From Mya arenaria (lineage: Eukaryota > Mollusca > Bivalvia > Myida > Myidae): DNA of 64,000 nt. The notes beneath the pieces are model-generated. The model was not told where the DNA came from. It was given only the letters and a program-made list of their open reading frames with translations, and did no database searches. Both the position numbers and the translations under genes were made by a program. How positions within the stretch are numbered: position 1 is the first letter of the stretch; every line of letters begins with the position of its first letter. The DNA lies in NCBI RefSeq assembly GCF_026914265.1, contig NC_069136.1:14653856-14717855 (forward strand). The letters run 5' to 3'. Of the stretch, positions 21,753 through 32,897 are shown piece by piece.

Positions 21753-23488
21753 ATACAGAAGAGAAAAGGCAAGTTGAAAATTTGTTGTGGAAATGGCAGG
21801 ACGTGTTTTCACAGGGACCTCTTGACATCGGTAATACTGATCTGGTAAGACATTCGATTAGACTAGACAACACTGAGCCGTTTAAGGAGCCTTATAGAAG
21901 AGTACCACCTGGATTGATTGATGAAGTTCGGGAGCACCTTCAGGAGATGCTTTCTATGGGAGCAATCAGACCATCCAACAGTCCATTTAGCTCCAATGTT
22001 GTAATCGTACGGAAGAAGGATGGGACGATTCGCTTCTGTATCGACTATCGGAAGCTTAATTCTCGAACGCACAGAGATGCATATCCCCTTCCTCGGATAG
22101 ATGACACTCTTCATCTTCTCGCAGGCTCCAGGTATTTCACCAAATTGGACTTGAAGGCAGGTTACTGGCAGGTGGAAATGGCAGAAGCTGACAAGGAGAA
22201 AACGGCATTCCAGGTCGGGAATTTAGGATTCTTTGAGGCAAATCGTATGCCATTCGGCCTTTGCAACGCACCAGCTACCTTCCAGAGATTAATGGAGCGT
22301 TGCATGGGGGCGATGAACCTCAAGGAATGCCTGATTTATCTTGACGATGTCATCATTTTCTCCTCAACATTTGATCAGCACCTCGAGCGTCTTGAAGCAG
22401 TCTTTCATCAGTTGAAATCCCACAACCTCAAGCTGAAGGCATCGAAGTGTGAATTCCTGCAAAAGGAAGTAACCTACCTCGGTCATGTGGTTTCCGGAGA
22501 AGGAATTAAAACAGATCCGTCCAAAACGGCAGCTGTAAGGGACTGGCCAATCCCTAAGACAATTAAGGAGGTACGTAGTTTCCTCGGGTTTGCTGGCTAC
22601 TATCGGAAGTTCATTGGACATTTTGCATCGATAGTACGACCGTTAAACGATCTCTTAGTTGGAAACTCTGGCAAAACACAAAAGTCGAAGAAGCCCGTCT
22701 TCATTTGGGGAACTGCTCAGCAAACAGCGTTTGATAGCATCGTTGAGAAGCTGTCCTGTGCTCCAGTCTTGGCGTATGCGGACTACAGTAAGCCTTTCAA
22801 GGTCCACACAGACGCTTCATCAAGTGGCTTAGGTGCTGTTCTTTACCAGGAGTATTAAGGTGTTGACAGGGTTGTGGCATTCGCAAGCAGAAGTCTTAAA
22901 ACCGCCGAACGGAACTATCATTCAAGTAAGCTTAAATTCCTGGCTCTTAAATGGGCAATCACTGACAAATTTCATGATTACTTGTATGGTATCCCGTTCG
23001 AGGTGTATACCGATAACAATCCGCTCACCTATGTTCAAACAACCGCCAAACTTGATGCCTGTGGTCAGCGATGGGTTGCAAATCTGGCAAACTATGATTT
23101 CATAATCAATTACCGTTCAGGCAAGTTGAACATTGAAGCTGATGCCTTGTCAAGACATCGTCCTGTAACGCCGACTGAGTCTGAGGAATCCCTCTCTGAG
23201 AGTTCACACACACTAACCGAAGATGTTATACAGGCTTTTCTACACGCGTATACAGCTACTCCTCGTGATTCATCCCCAGACACCGAGCTAGGGATAGAGG
23301 ATGTTGATCTGTCATCGTCACAACTTCTCAAGTCCGCGGATTGGGCTAAAGGTCAGGATGCAGATTGTACACTTGCTCGAGTAAGGTCACTTGTCGCTCT
23401 CAATAAAACACTAGATAAGGATACTTACCTGCTTGAGACGCCGGAAGTTAGGAAATATCTTAGAGATTATGACCGTTTATTCCTTTAA
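21581..23488 (+). pseudogene. pol: Gypsy pol: reverse transcriptase and RNase H with an in-frame stop
   Basis: Reverse transcriptase motifs in order: RRVPPGLIDEV, MLSMGAIRPSNSPFSSNVV, VRKKDGTIRFCIDYRKLN, YPLPRIDDTLHLLAG, FTKLDLKAGYWQV, RMPFGLCNAPATFQRLM, and the catalytic IYLDDVIIFS (YLDD at 22337-22348). Then the thumb/connection (GHVVSGEGI, VRSFLGFAGYYRKFI) and RNase H (FKVHTDASSSGLGAVLYQ; VYTDNNPLTYV; NIEADALSR). A TAA at 22856-22858 interrupts the frame inside RNase H and another at 23486-23488 ends this stretch before the integrase. The catalytic residues are preserved, so the stops look recent. Confidence 0.93.
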
Positions 23489-23497
23489 GATGGTGTC

Positions 23498-24843
23498 TTG
23501 TATCATAGAGCGATACTGAAAGATGAGAATGTCAACCAAGTTGTCCTCCCACAGTCTGCACGTTTTACTATATTTAAGGCATTGCACGACGACCTTGGTC
23601 ACCAGGGCCGTGATCGTACTATCAGTCTGGTTAAGGAGCGCTTTTTCTGGGTTGGAATGGACTCTTGCATCTCAAAGTGGATACGTGAATGTGACCGGTG
23701 TATCCGTCGGAAGACACCTCCCGCAGTGGCGACAGGATTGGTAAACATAGCTTCATCAACACCGATGGAACTCGTCTGCATTGATTTCTTGTCATTGGAA
23801 ATGTCTAAAGGGGGATATGAGAACATTTTAGTTCTCACGGACCACTTTACGCGTTATGCACAGGCCATTCCTACACGCAACCAGACTGCTCGTACCACTG
23901 CACGTGTCCTGTTCGACAATTACTTTGTTTATTATGGATTCCCGGAAAAATTACACAGTGAGTTATACAGAGACTCTGCAGGATAGCTGGCATCAAGAGG
24001 ACTCGCACCACTGCATATCACCCCCAAGGGAACGGACAGTGCGAGCGGTTTAATCAGACCCTGTTAAAATGCTTGGTACTTTGCAGAATGACCGGAAGAC
24101 TGATTGGAAGTCAGCGATTCCCACCCTTGTCCATGCGTATAACTGCACCGCCCACGAATCGACGGGTTATTCACCATACCAGCTAATGTTTGGTCGCCGA
24201 CCTCGTCTCGCGCTCGATGCTGTGCTTGGTCTTAAACATCAGCAGGTTAGTGGAGCTTGTCCATCTGATTATATGAAGCAGCTCGAATCTCGTCTTCGTG
24301 ACGCCTATAAGATAGCTGGGAACACCGCTAAGCGTAGTGGACAACGGGGCGAAGCACTTTTATGACCGGCGTGTCCGCGAGTCCAAGATTTTGGAAGGTG
24401 ACAGGGTTCTGGTGAAAAATCTTGGTCTTAAGGGGAAACACAAACTAGCTGACGTCTGGAATGAGCATGTCTATATTGTTGCTGATCAACCAGATTCCAC
24501 TATCCCTGTATTTCATGTTAAACGGGAAGATGGAAAGGGGGACATGAAAACACTGCATCGCAACAACTTACTTCCGATGCGACACCTCCCTGTGGCTGGT
24601 TTGACAACATCTGATAGCAACACAGATGCATCTGATGTATTTCAACCTTTTTCGCAGGTGGAGGATACAGATGTTAGGTCCAGTTCAGACACGGATACCT
24701 CTGTATTGAACTCATCTTCGACGAAGATATACAGACCGCCGCATAAAAGAGGACCCGGAGAGACAGGTATCCTACCTCGTCGTTCGAAGCGACAACGACA
24801 GTCTCCCGCATGGCAGAGAAAAGGCGAATTTGTGCTTGTTTAG
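23498..24843 (+). pseudogene. pol: Gypsy pol: integrase, deleted core and three frames
   Basis: The N-terminal HHCC finger is intact (LHDDLGHQGRDRT...WIRECDRC). The first catalytic Asp is in ELVCIDFLSLE. After GFPEKLHS the segment with the second catalytic Asp (expected HSDxGRDF) is deleted, near 23955. The third-residue region [17 protein letters not shown] follows in another frame (about 24010-24065), then a further frame change to [17 protein letters not shown]...[14 protein letters not shown] and another near 24345. The tail (24337-24843) contains the GPY/F-like region and a basic C-terminus ending RSKRQRQSPAWQR. This integrase cannot be functional. Confidence 0.9.
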
Positions 24844-25197
24844 TGTGTATATCACTTTAGTGTTGTGCAACATTATACTGGATGATAGTATGTGTTTGAT
24901 ATGATGTGTTGATGGTATTTTCTTGAATTGTTTTGTCATTATTGTGTACATGCTTTAAGCTACTTGTAGTATATTTAATGGATGTTTGAGCATTCGACTT
25001 TCGGGTGTTGTATTCGAGAGTTATTGGTTTTTGAATAAAGGGTGATAAAATATTGTTGGTCTGGATTTTGCTAATCTGGTTGATGTTGTAACTGAGCGGA
25101 CATATTTGTAAGAGGTGACATTAAAAATGTTTTCTAAGTGGTAATGTTCTTATCTGGACTTGACATGTTTTAGCATTGTCGAGGACGACAATTTTCT

Positions 25198-25211
25198 GAA
25201 GGAGGGAAATA
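25198..25211 (+). promoter_or_regulatory. Polypurine tract of the Gypsy element
   Basis: GAAGGAGGGAAATA lies directly before the TG start of the 3' LTR at 25212, the place where plus-strand DNA synthesis is primed. Confidence 0.75.
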
Positions 25212-25590
25212 TGTCGCAGTGTCATTTTGATGCTTTATTGAAATAACGTTTATTGTAATCATTGAAATAAACATTGAATCGATTACTGAGTTTCATATCA
25301 TCATTTGTCCCATCTGCAATTAAACTTGCTATGCATTCATGTACGCGTTAGATTATTATAGCTAGAGCGTAGATTACTTGTTAAGGTAGTTTATACCTCT
25401 AACAATGGTATCTCATTTAAACCATTATTTGCATGCAAGTTTACCCAATAACAGTACCTATACACCTTAACTGTTTGCGGTTGGTCAAGCGTAGCGAGAG
25501 ATCAACTCTGCCATTATTCGCTTGACCATTGCTTGACTAGCATGATTTACAATATATAGTTTACATATATATTGCAGGTACGTTATATCA
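25212..25590 (+). repeat. 3' LTR of the Gypsy element
   Basis: Starts TGTCGCAGTG and matches the 5' LTR with four substitutions in the first 328 bp, then has about 28 bp not in the 5' copy before the shared GGTACGTTAT. Right border uncertain; no clear target duplication. Confidence 0.85.
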
Positions 25591-25704
25591 TTTGTTCTAC
25601 CATTTCATCATTTCACAATTATTGAACGATTTGTGTTTCATGACTTTATATGATATTATATCTATTTGTATTGCCGTCGACAGAATAGTGTATTTATGTA
25701 TTGG

Positions 25705-25772
25705 CCATTATTCGCTTGACCATTGCTTGACTAGCATGATTTACAATATATAGTTTACATATATATTGCAGT
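25705..25772 (+). repeat. Second copy of the LTR tail, 194 bp downstream
   Basis: CCATTATTCGCTTGACC through GACTAGCATGATTTACA to ATATATTGCAG repeats 25511-25578 almost exactly, at an offset of 194 bp. The 5' LTR has no such repeat. Either the 3' LTR is longer with an internal tandem duplication, or the tail was copied after insertion. Confidence 0.75.
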
Positions 25773-27847
25773 CTTCCCGTCTTCTATGAACCCTAAAAAG
25801 CCATCCGGCAACACTTTTAAGTGAAATCCATGCATAATTAACTGAAATTCGAACATTAGAGAAATTATTCCATTCATTGTTTGTTTTTATCTAACTTGTT
25901 AAGTCGTTCAACCTGTTGTTGATGTTGGTGGTGGTGGTGTTGGTGGTGATTGTGACAGTAGTAGTAAGTAGTAAGTTTAAGCATATTTCATATATGTCTT
26001 AGTTGTAACTTCCCACCAAATTATTAATTTTATTTTTGGTCGAAAGATTATTTATATTACGGATACAAGCTAGGACGCCTTCCAGGTGTCATAAAACCAA
26101 TACGCTGTCTTTATGTAAACAGACAAAGGGCGGGGGTGGGGGGCATGTTATTAGGTTTTCGCCGAAATGTTTTATTTACATAGATGTGACAAAGTACTAA
26201 AAAGAGTGTTTACCTTCGCGATGATTTTTTTCCGTTTGGGAATGTTCTCCTTATATATTTGGAGGCCGAACAAATATAGTGGTTTACTGTTTGTTTTAGT
26301 GCTAGAACGCAATACATTTCATCGAGTGAGAGCCAAAAGAGATAATTCGTGAAATTATCTTGGCGTTCACAAGGGGTGAACTTTATTTCGACTTAACACT
26401 GTAACATGCCTCTTTTCTGTTATATTGAAAGCCTGAAAAAGGATATAAAATAACTGACCTTTGATAGATATGCGAGGGCGGGCTTATATTTCAAATCTGT
26501 GAAAAATGTCAAATGGTTATTTTCACCGTTTGGAACAGTTAAATATCATTTGTATTTCACTTATAAATCTGTTTAAACCACCGGCATAATGAACCGTTAG
26601 GTTACTGTTATTTCTAATGTTTGTGATCTCTGGAGAGCGTTACTGATTTGCCTGATTTACAAGCAAGCATTGGTTTCAATTTCCCGGAATTATATATATA
26701 ATCATTCATACCAGTAACATTTTGATGACGTTCTAGACAAGACTTTCCTGGATAAGCCTAACAATGTATTTCTTAAAAGTAACGTATTCGAATGATGTAT
26801 ATTATCAAAATTATTATATATTATATATATCATAATTGCAAGTGCTTGATTTTGCATTTCCACAATGTCTTATTTAAAACCGACAAGCATTTGTTCTTGC
26901 TTGCTTTGCTCTTATTTTGTTTTCATTGTAAATTTGTATTGTATAAGGCCAAATTTCGCTTTCCCAAAAGTATTCATAAAGGTATATATAGGGTAGGTCA
27001 CTAAAATCATCCAAGTTTACTTTTTATTTCAATAAAGGAGAAAAAAGTCATCAACTACTCCCACAATGCACCATTTAAACTAGAAATTATTAAAGTTTTC
27101 AGGTGGTGTAACCCCACAACCCTCCCATCATTTTTAACCAATTAAATTTTGGTTCTGAGGGAGGGGTGCACGTTAACAGGTTATGCCCCTAAGGTACGCC
27201 CCCTCTAACTTCACATCTTGGATCTGCACCTGCTGATTATCCTTCTCACCCTCACACTTCAAAACATCGCCATTGAATGGTCTTCTGGTTAACATTATCT
27301 AGAGTTTTCTATTAGCTATCTTTCCAAATCAAAAAGCTATAAAAAGGAAGAAAAAATGTGATTTTGGAATAAAAATGATGGCAATAAAGAAATTAAGATC
27401 GGGTGAAAATAATGCCTAACTACAAAACTATTTTAATTCATTTTCAGAAAAAACAAGCAGTGAGCTGATACTAATCATACTTCATTTAAGTTGATTTCTT
27501 GTGCAATAACATGTACATTGAATGCGTTCTTATCACTTTCTTTCAGACTTTGAGGACCTTTGTGATGATGATGATGATGATTTGTCTTAGATAACAAAGA
27601 AGCGGAGTTGAACGCGAGAACATACTTTATGTATACCGTTATTCTCAGTCATCACCACGATTAGTACAATAATTATACCGCAGCAAACAAAGTATGAGCC
27701 ACTTTACGATGTTTGTTCCCACTTTCCGAGCCGCTTATTTTCACACTTACAAATTATCACCAATTATCTCTTCGCACTTCAAACTTACCTGTATTTTCTA
27801 TACTGTTCAACAAAAAAATGAACTACACACAAAAAACTTGTTCTTGC
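25773..27847. other. No gene recognised; microsatellites and one possible small exon
   Basis: AT-rich DNA. A (GGT)n-rich stretch lies near 25924-25955. At 27541-27590 a pyrimidine tract and CAG precede a short frame reading DFEDLC, six Asp residues and LS before a stop; this could be a last exon with an acidic tail, but it may only be a GAT microsatellite. No other domain-like frame was seen. Confidence 0.4.
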
Positions 27848-29918
27848 AGTATAGATGGATTTCACTAAGACCATGGCTGACTGAACAGCTCATGAATTAT
27901 TTAGTGGGGGCAAGAACGCTCTGCTGCTGATAAGCCCCCAGTAGTAAATTCAATACATTGGTGCTTGTATGGTTAGTTTATACATGTTTTCTGTAAGTAA
28001 AATTGGTAAAATGGTTAATAGATTATGTGTTGTTGGGTGTGCAAATAGACAGAACAAAGAAAAGGGAATATCTTTGCACAGATTTCCTAAATACCCATTG
28101 AGTAGACACATTGAATACATGTTTAGGCTGTTGCAGACAATACAGAAAAAAAATATTCTTAAGTAACATATGACAATATAGATAACACCAAGGTGACATT
28201 TTTTACAGGTATATCCCATATTTTTGTGGATATATACTCAGATAGAACCCTATGTACTTAAAGTTGCACTCTCTCTCTCCCAAATAAGATTTAACACAAT
28301 TATTATAAATGTTTTGATATACCAAAAAAAAGATAAATACATGTCGAAAACAATGGTTCTTATGAAGGATACAGAGTTGAATTTGAAAGAAAGGTGCAGA
28401 AAACACGGGATTTTTACCTAATTAGACAAAAGTAGATCGCAGTGAATTTTTTAGCACTCACCAATCATTTAATATTTTTGCGTTTTCAGATATTAAATAC
28501 ACAGTTACAATCTTGTTATCAGTTATGAATGTTTTTCATAAATGCATCATTTAGTAAGAAGTTAAAGGTTAATCACTCAAAATTTATGTTTGTTATACAT
28601 GTGCATGTATTGATTTTGAATCAGAGTTTCACTTTAAAAAAAGACTGGCAAGACTTTCACTTAAAGACCACCTCTTGATTGTCTTAATGAAACTTGGATT
28701 AGGTCTTTCAAACAAAGACATATCATATAGCTTTACACTTTTGGGAGCAACAGTTCCTCGAATTTGGAACACATGGGTACCAAGTTAAGCTAAATATTTG
28801 AAACAATTAATTGTTTGGCCAGAGAGGGAGGTGGCACAATCAAATATACCTGAGGCATTTGAACCTGGTTACAACAAAGTGATTTCAATAATCTATTATT
28901 TTGTATTTTTTATTGAAAGCCCGCATACTCTTACAACAAGAGCACAAACATGGAGCAACTACAAACATAACAATACACTACAATAAAATATTTGATATCT
29001 ATATATCGCCGTCGGGACGGGTGGACGTGTGTCGGACAAGCAAATAACTTTGGAATCAGGATATATGTCCATCCTTTTGCCTGGTGCTGAATAGTTGACA
29101 GATAGGGGGGGGGGTCCTTGTTGCCGAGGAAATGGCATTCTCCAGCACTGTACTAAGAATTCATTCATTCACCGGGCAAAACACAACTTTCTGGCAATTC
29201 CGTCCAGAAAATTGTCACATGTGAGAATACATGTTGAGCGTGTCATAGAGAGAATGAGGAAGTTTCTTATACTGGACTCAAGTATTCCTTACTTTATTGA
29301 ATGACATTTCGATGCCTTCCGAATCATTACATAGAACTAGGCGTTTACATCTAACAAGAAACGCAAAGCAAATATTTGTGGTCTTAATTGTTTATTTTAT
29401 GTTTATCGCTATAAACTGCCAAAATTACAAAAACAAATTATTTTCACTCTTTTTTGTTTATATACTGTATGAAAATACAAATACTGAAAATAGTTCAAGT
29501 TTGACTTAATTATCTTTATTATCCCTGGAATAATATCTGACACAAACACTTCCAGTAGTTTTATTGTTTAATCTTTCAAGAAAGTCATTGTCTCTCTGAA
29601 CATGAACTGCTAAACTGTTTGTTTTACTCCCTAATACTTGCAGTTATTTTGTAAGGATCAGATAAAGTTCCTACTCCAACAGAACATATATTGCTACATT
29701 ACTGGAGGATAATTTCCTTGCATAATCTGATAAATCAAGTTGTTTAAATAACTCAAACCATTACGTTTTATCATGTAAACTAGACCATTGAACTATATTG
29801 TACTATATATATTAACCTGGAGGGGTTTATCAGCAATGTTTTGCCCCCTGCTAGTACACGTGGTCAGTTAATGATATGCAGAATCTATTTTTAGGTTATC
29901 TGAAATCCATCTATACTA
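27848..29918 (+). mobile_element. DNA transposon with THAP/DDE transposase and inverted ends
   Basis: The left end AGTATAGATGGATTTCA (27848-27864) is inverted at 29901-29918. Similarity goes on inward for about 100 bp: left TGGCTGACTGAAC, GGGGGCAAGAACG and CTGATAAGCCCCC; right GGGGTTTATCAGC, TTTTGCCCCC and TGGTCAGTTAA. Between them lies one transposase pseudogene. The size (about 2.07 kb) and single gene fit a small autonomous DNA transposon. Target duplication was not identified, so the superfamily rests on the transposase. Confidence 0.8.
28011..29304 (+). pseudogene. THAP - HTH - DDE_Tnp_4-type transposase, degenerate
   Basis: Three parts in different frames. First (28011-28110), MVNRLCVVGCANRQNKEKG then ISLHRFPKYPLSR: the start of a THAP zinc finger (C-x3-C, then HRFP). 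The rest of the finger is missing or behind an intron. Second (28620-28815), LSLKDHLLIVLMKLGLGLSN, KDISYSFTLLGATVPRIWNTW and YLKQLIVWPERE: the helix-turn-helix that precedes IS5/Harbinger-like DDE domains. Third, FFIESPHTLTTRAQTWSNYK (28905-28970), VSDKQITLESGYM...LTDRGG (second catalytic Asp at 29101-29103) and VRIHVERVIERMRKF (catalytic Glu at 29236-29238). The first Asp motif (DCTE) is lost. Stops at 28982 and 29090 break it. THAP fused to this DDE class is known in ISL2EU/Harbinger-related transposons. Confidence 0.82.
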
Positions 29919-30207
29919 TTATTTCACTGTTTTTTATTACGGATAAATGGTTTCACTCTGTTTAAAATGCATATTTGATGTAGAATACAACTATAAAGTT
30001 GTCATTTGTTTGCAATGCATATCTATAAAAACAAACATTATTTCTTAATTGTGTATAGATTAAATATAAATTGTCAAAAATAATAATTAATAATTATTTT
30101 GGAAACAATACTGATGAGTCCTACTTAATGCAATTAAGAAATTCCTCGTAATCAACAGTCTGAAACTCCGAAGAACGAAACTAACTGTAAGTCATTGTTT
30201 AACGTAG
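29919..30207. other. No gene recognised between the THAP transposon and the small-ORF promoter
   Basis: AT-rich sequence without a conserved frame. It may contain upstream promoter sequence for the small open frame at 30253. Confidence 0.4.
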
Positions 30208-30216
30208 TATAAAAAG
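30208..30216 (+). promoter_or_regulatory. TATA box candidate
   Basis: TATAAAAAG, about 30 bp before an initiator-like TCA at 30238 and 37 bp before the ATG at 30253. Confidence 0.35.
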
Positions 30217-30252
30217 AGGGTCAGTTTCCTCAGCATTCATAATCCACCTAAA

Positions 30253-30318
30253 ATGGCAAACGCGCTAGGAAATATACTAAGAATAGCAGAGGAGGCCAGA
30301 CTCAACATTCAACGTTAA
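30253..30318 (+). CDS. Possible small gene or first exon, 21 residues
   Basis: An ATG with a favourable context (AAAATGG) begins MANALGNILRIAEEARLNIQ, then Arg and a stop. The peptide would form an amphipathic helix with no signal sequence. It is preceded by a TATA candidate at the right distance and followed by AATAAA-type signals at 30354-30360 and 30389-30395. Only the compact layout supports it; the peptide matches no family known to me. It could be an upstream open frame, a first exon whose donor was missed, or chance. Confidence 0.25.
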   Translation: MANALGNILRIAEEARLNIQR

Positions 30319-30599
30319 TGCATTTCTAGTTTATATATATGTGTGTGTCTTGATAATAAAATCTGATATTCGATGTTTTCAATGTAATGAATAAAGCCCT
30401 CCATTGCTCATCTATCCTCCAACTACACGGGGTTGTCTATGAACTATGAGCTGGAATTTAAAAATGTTATTCGAGACTATGCTTCACAAATTTTTAATTT
30501 GGTATTATTAAATTCATTTGAATAAATCAGACAAACCATACAACAACTTATTGTTTATTATGAAACAAAACGAAACAACACCAGCAATGCGATTGTCCA

Positions 30600-32720
30600 T
30601 AACATGTCAATATACATATCTATAATAAAAAGATAATCAGAGTGGCGTAAATGGTCATGTGAATTGTGACGTAAAATCCCGGCGCCAGTTGAACAAGTTA
30701 TGTGTATCGAAAGAGAATCTTTTTCGCCTTCATACATGTTCAGTAAAACAAACAGACGTCCCTGACTTGACACATGTTTTGAATGGGCAAAAAACACCAC
30801 GCGATTTTCTGCCACATGCCAGTCAAAACCCGAAGAATATCAATCACTTCATCCGATTTGGATGAAAATGAGTTTAGGATGTGGACGACACTTTAATCGC
30901 ATTTAAATCTTAATGTTTTTGTTTCTGAGCCCCTCCCCCAAATGAAAATAGCAACCATAATAGGGAAAATCGCTAGACGGGGATATCTTTGAGTAAGCCT
31001 TGCCTTTCCCATGATTCTGGCCAGCGGGCGCATGCCCAGTGCCCCCGGAAGTAAATTCTTAATCCTAGTCCGTTTCCCCCGGCGCTATCTGTATATAACT
31101 CTGCGTCGTCGTTTGTTAGTCAGAATTGGTCATGGAATACTGAAACGCCGTTGAACTTTCTAAAGAAATTGAGCCATAATTTTAAGTCTAGCTTAAAGGA
31201 CCTTTTTTAACGGATGTGATGGAAAGTCTTGGTTAGACCGCATGTTCAGTTAATCAGTCTCCTGCAGAAGGGGCGCCCTAACGGTATCGCGCGGCAACAG
31301 AATTGAGGGACCCGATCAGTGATTGCATTACTTTCAGAGTAGTTGATTGTTTGGCCATGATATTTTGGATATTCCCCACTATTTTTGCGATCTTTTCCGT
31401 AGGTACTAGTACTACCATTTCCCTTGTGTCAAGTTCGAGACCTAGGAAAACTAAGACCTCAGTAGGGCCCTCGTTTTTTCATGGGCAAAGGGAACGTTTA
31501 ATTCCTGCATTAATTCTACGAACCACTGGAGTAGGGCGTAAGCCACTGTTGAGTCTTTGTCCCTGCCTAGGAAATCATCTAGATAGTGTATTAGCATTCC
31601 TGAGTCTGATTTGATTGTTACGCAAAATTTCAGGAAAGTTGAAAAACGCTCAAAAGTCGCACATCTGATTGAAGCACCAAAAGGAAGGATTTGTCAATGA
31701 AATACTTGTCATTAAATTTATAGCCGAGGAGTTCAAAGTCCTCCGGTCGTATCGGTAGCAATTTAAATGCGTTTTTTATGTCGACTTTTAAAATCTTACA
31801 ATTCCTGCTCAAGATTTGTATCATTTTGACAGCCTCGTCGAAACTTGTATATTGTACGGATGCGTTTTTTCGGATCGATGTGATCATTTACTGAGGAGCC
31901 GGCAGGGTAGGATAGGTGGTGTATCAATCTAAACTCGTTTGGCTCTTTCTTTGGTACCAAGCCTATGGGTAAAACTACAAGATTATTAAATGGTTTAACA
32001 ACAAAAGGACCCGCTACTCTGCCGGCCATAATTTCTTTATTAATTTTATCGATAACAATATCTGGCTGTTCTCTGGCCGATTTAAGATTAGTGGCTTCCC
32101 TATCCAGGCGTGGGCCCTGGTATTGCAGACTAGGAAATGACTGGACGCGCTGTGGTACGCGGTTGGATAGTGCACATACCGGACCTTGGCCGCAGGAAGA
32201 GCAAATGTGCCGAAACCTACAGTTAGGCTACGTGCAGTTGCCTATATCGAAAAAATTGGCCGCGGCCGGCATTAACATTCATCGCCACCATAAGTCCGTG
32301 CTAATATGTGCCCGTGATGAGGGTTCTAACGCCTGCCGTAGCCTAAACTGTTCGTCGTAGCTGCGCCACGCCAGCCCGCCCTGGCGTCCCGCGCATTCCC
32401 TATCATCCACATGTATTGCAATAGCTCGGACGCTTTAGATGGATTGGCCTGAATGTATATGGACATGTATAAAATAAAAGCATCGGTCCATTTCTCGATC
32501 GTACCGATTCTGTCCCTACATTCCCTCGGCCTAGAGAGCAATTGGCCTTCCGCCGTCAACTGTAAAGTTGCTCCCGAACAGAAATCAGTAAGCTCGAGCG
32601 AACCTTTCAGTAGCAAAGCCAAATTTACGAATTCTCCCCTCCTGATCTGACTTCTAATCAGGTCGGGGACGTGAGCTGCTACGTCGTCGGGGGCTAACCT
32701 AATTGGACTACCCCACCACC
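30600..32720 (-). pseudogene. DIRS/Ngaro-type retrotransposon: gag tail, reverse transcriptase and RNase H, degenerate
   Basis: Read on the minus strand from 32700 down: a gag-like part (IEKWTDAFILYMSIYIQANP, ELLQYMWMIGNARDA), a Cys/His cluster (CRFRHICSSCGQGPVC, near 32225), then reverse transcriptase: NLVVLPIGLVPKKEPNEFRL, HHLSYPAGSSVNDHI, SVQYTSFDEAVKMIQ, ILKVDIKNAFKLLPI, the HYLDDFLG box (YLDD at 31574-31585), LGLELDTREM and LIGSLNSV. RNase H follows (LYTDSAGGNGLGLRIYFRGH, Asp near 31090; later VVHILNSFSSKSDEVIDIL and VVFFAHSKHVSS). The wording of the LS-P-G-SVND, IKNAFKLLPI and LIGSLN motifs is diagnostic of DIRS-like elements. At least five frameshifts or stops. No tyrosine recombinase was found below 30600. 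Confidence 0.85.
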
Positions 32721-32897
32721 GGAGCGCTAGGCAGATGTGTTATGGGGGCAGGCAGGAGAGGGACGGTTGAAGACGCTGCTACAAGTTCGGGGAAATCCCC
32801 GCTACCACACCACACCCTATGTTTAAAGATTGGTTTGTGTCTAACACATTTGATCTTTGAAGAATCTCTTTAAAGTCAACAACATTTTTGTTACCTT

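Larger units (their letters stand above)
18201..25590 (+). mobile_element. Ty3/Gypsy LTR retrotransposon, about 7.4 kb, inactive
   Basis: Two LTRs flank an intact gag and a broken pol in the order protease, reverse transcriptase, RNase H, integrase, which defines Ty3/Gypsy. Over the aligned 328 bp the LTRs differ at only four positions (about 1.2 percent), so insertion was recent, yet pol carries two in-frame stops and several frameshifts. The most likely reading is a copy made from an already defective RNA helped in trans, or rapid decay. No envelope gene was seen. Confidence 0.93.

Noticed and set aside
24844..25211. An envelope gene between pol and the 3' LTR, which would make the element a retrovirus-like errantivirus.
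   Set aside because: Only about 370 bp are available and no frame with signal peptide or membrane segment was seen.
18201..25590. Identity as the bivalve Steamer retrotransposon linked to transmissible cancer.
   Set aside because: The element is about 7.4 kb with LTRs of about 350 bp and a coiled-coil Gag without zinc knuckle. This does not fit what is known of Steamer (about 5 kb, shorter LTRs).
28255..28425. A separate small gene (MWIYTQIEPYVLKVALSL...) inside the THAP transposon.
   Set aside because: It has no domain pattern, starts in an end-like repeat sequence, and lies between the THAP and HTH parts of the transposase, so it is intron or decay.
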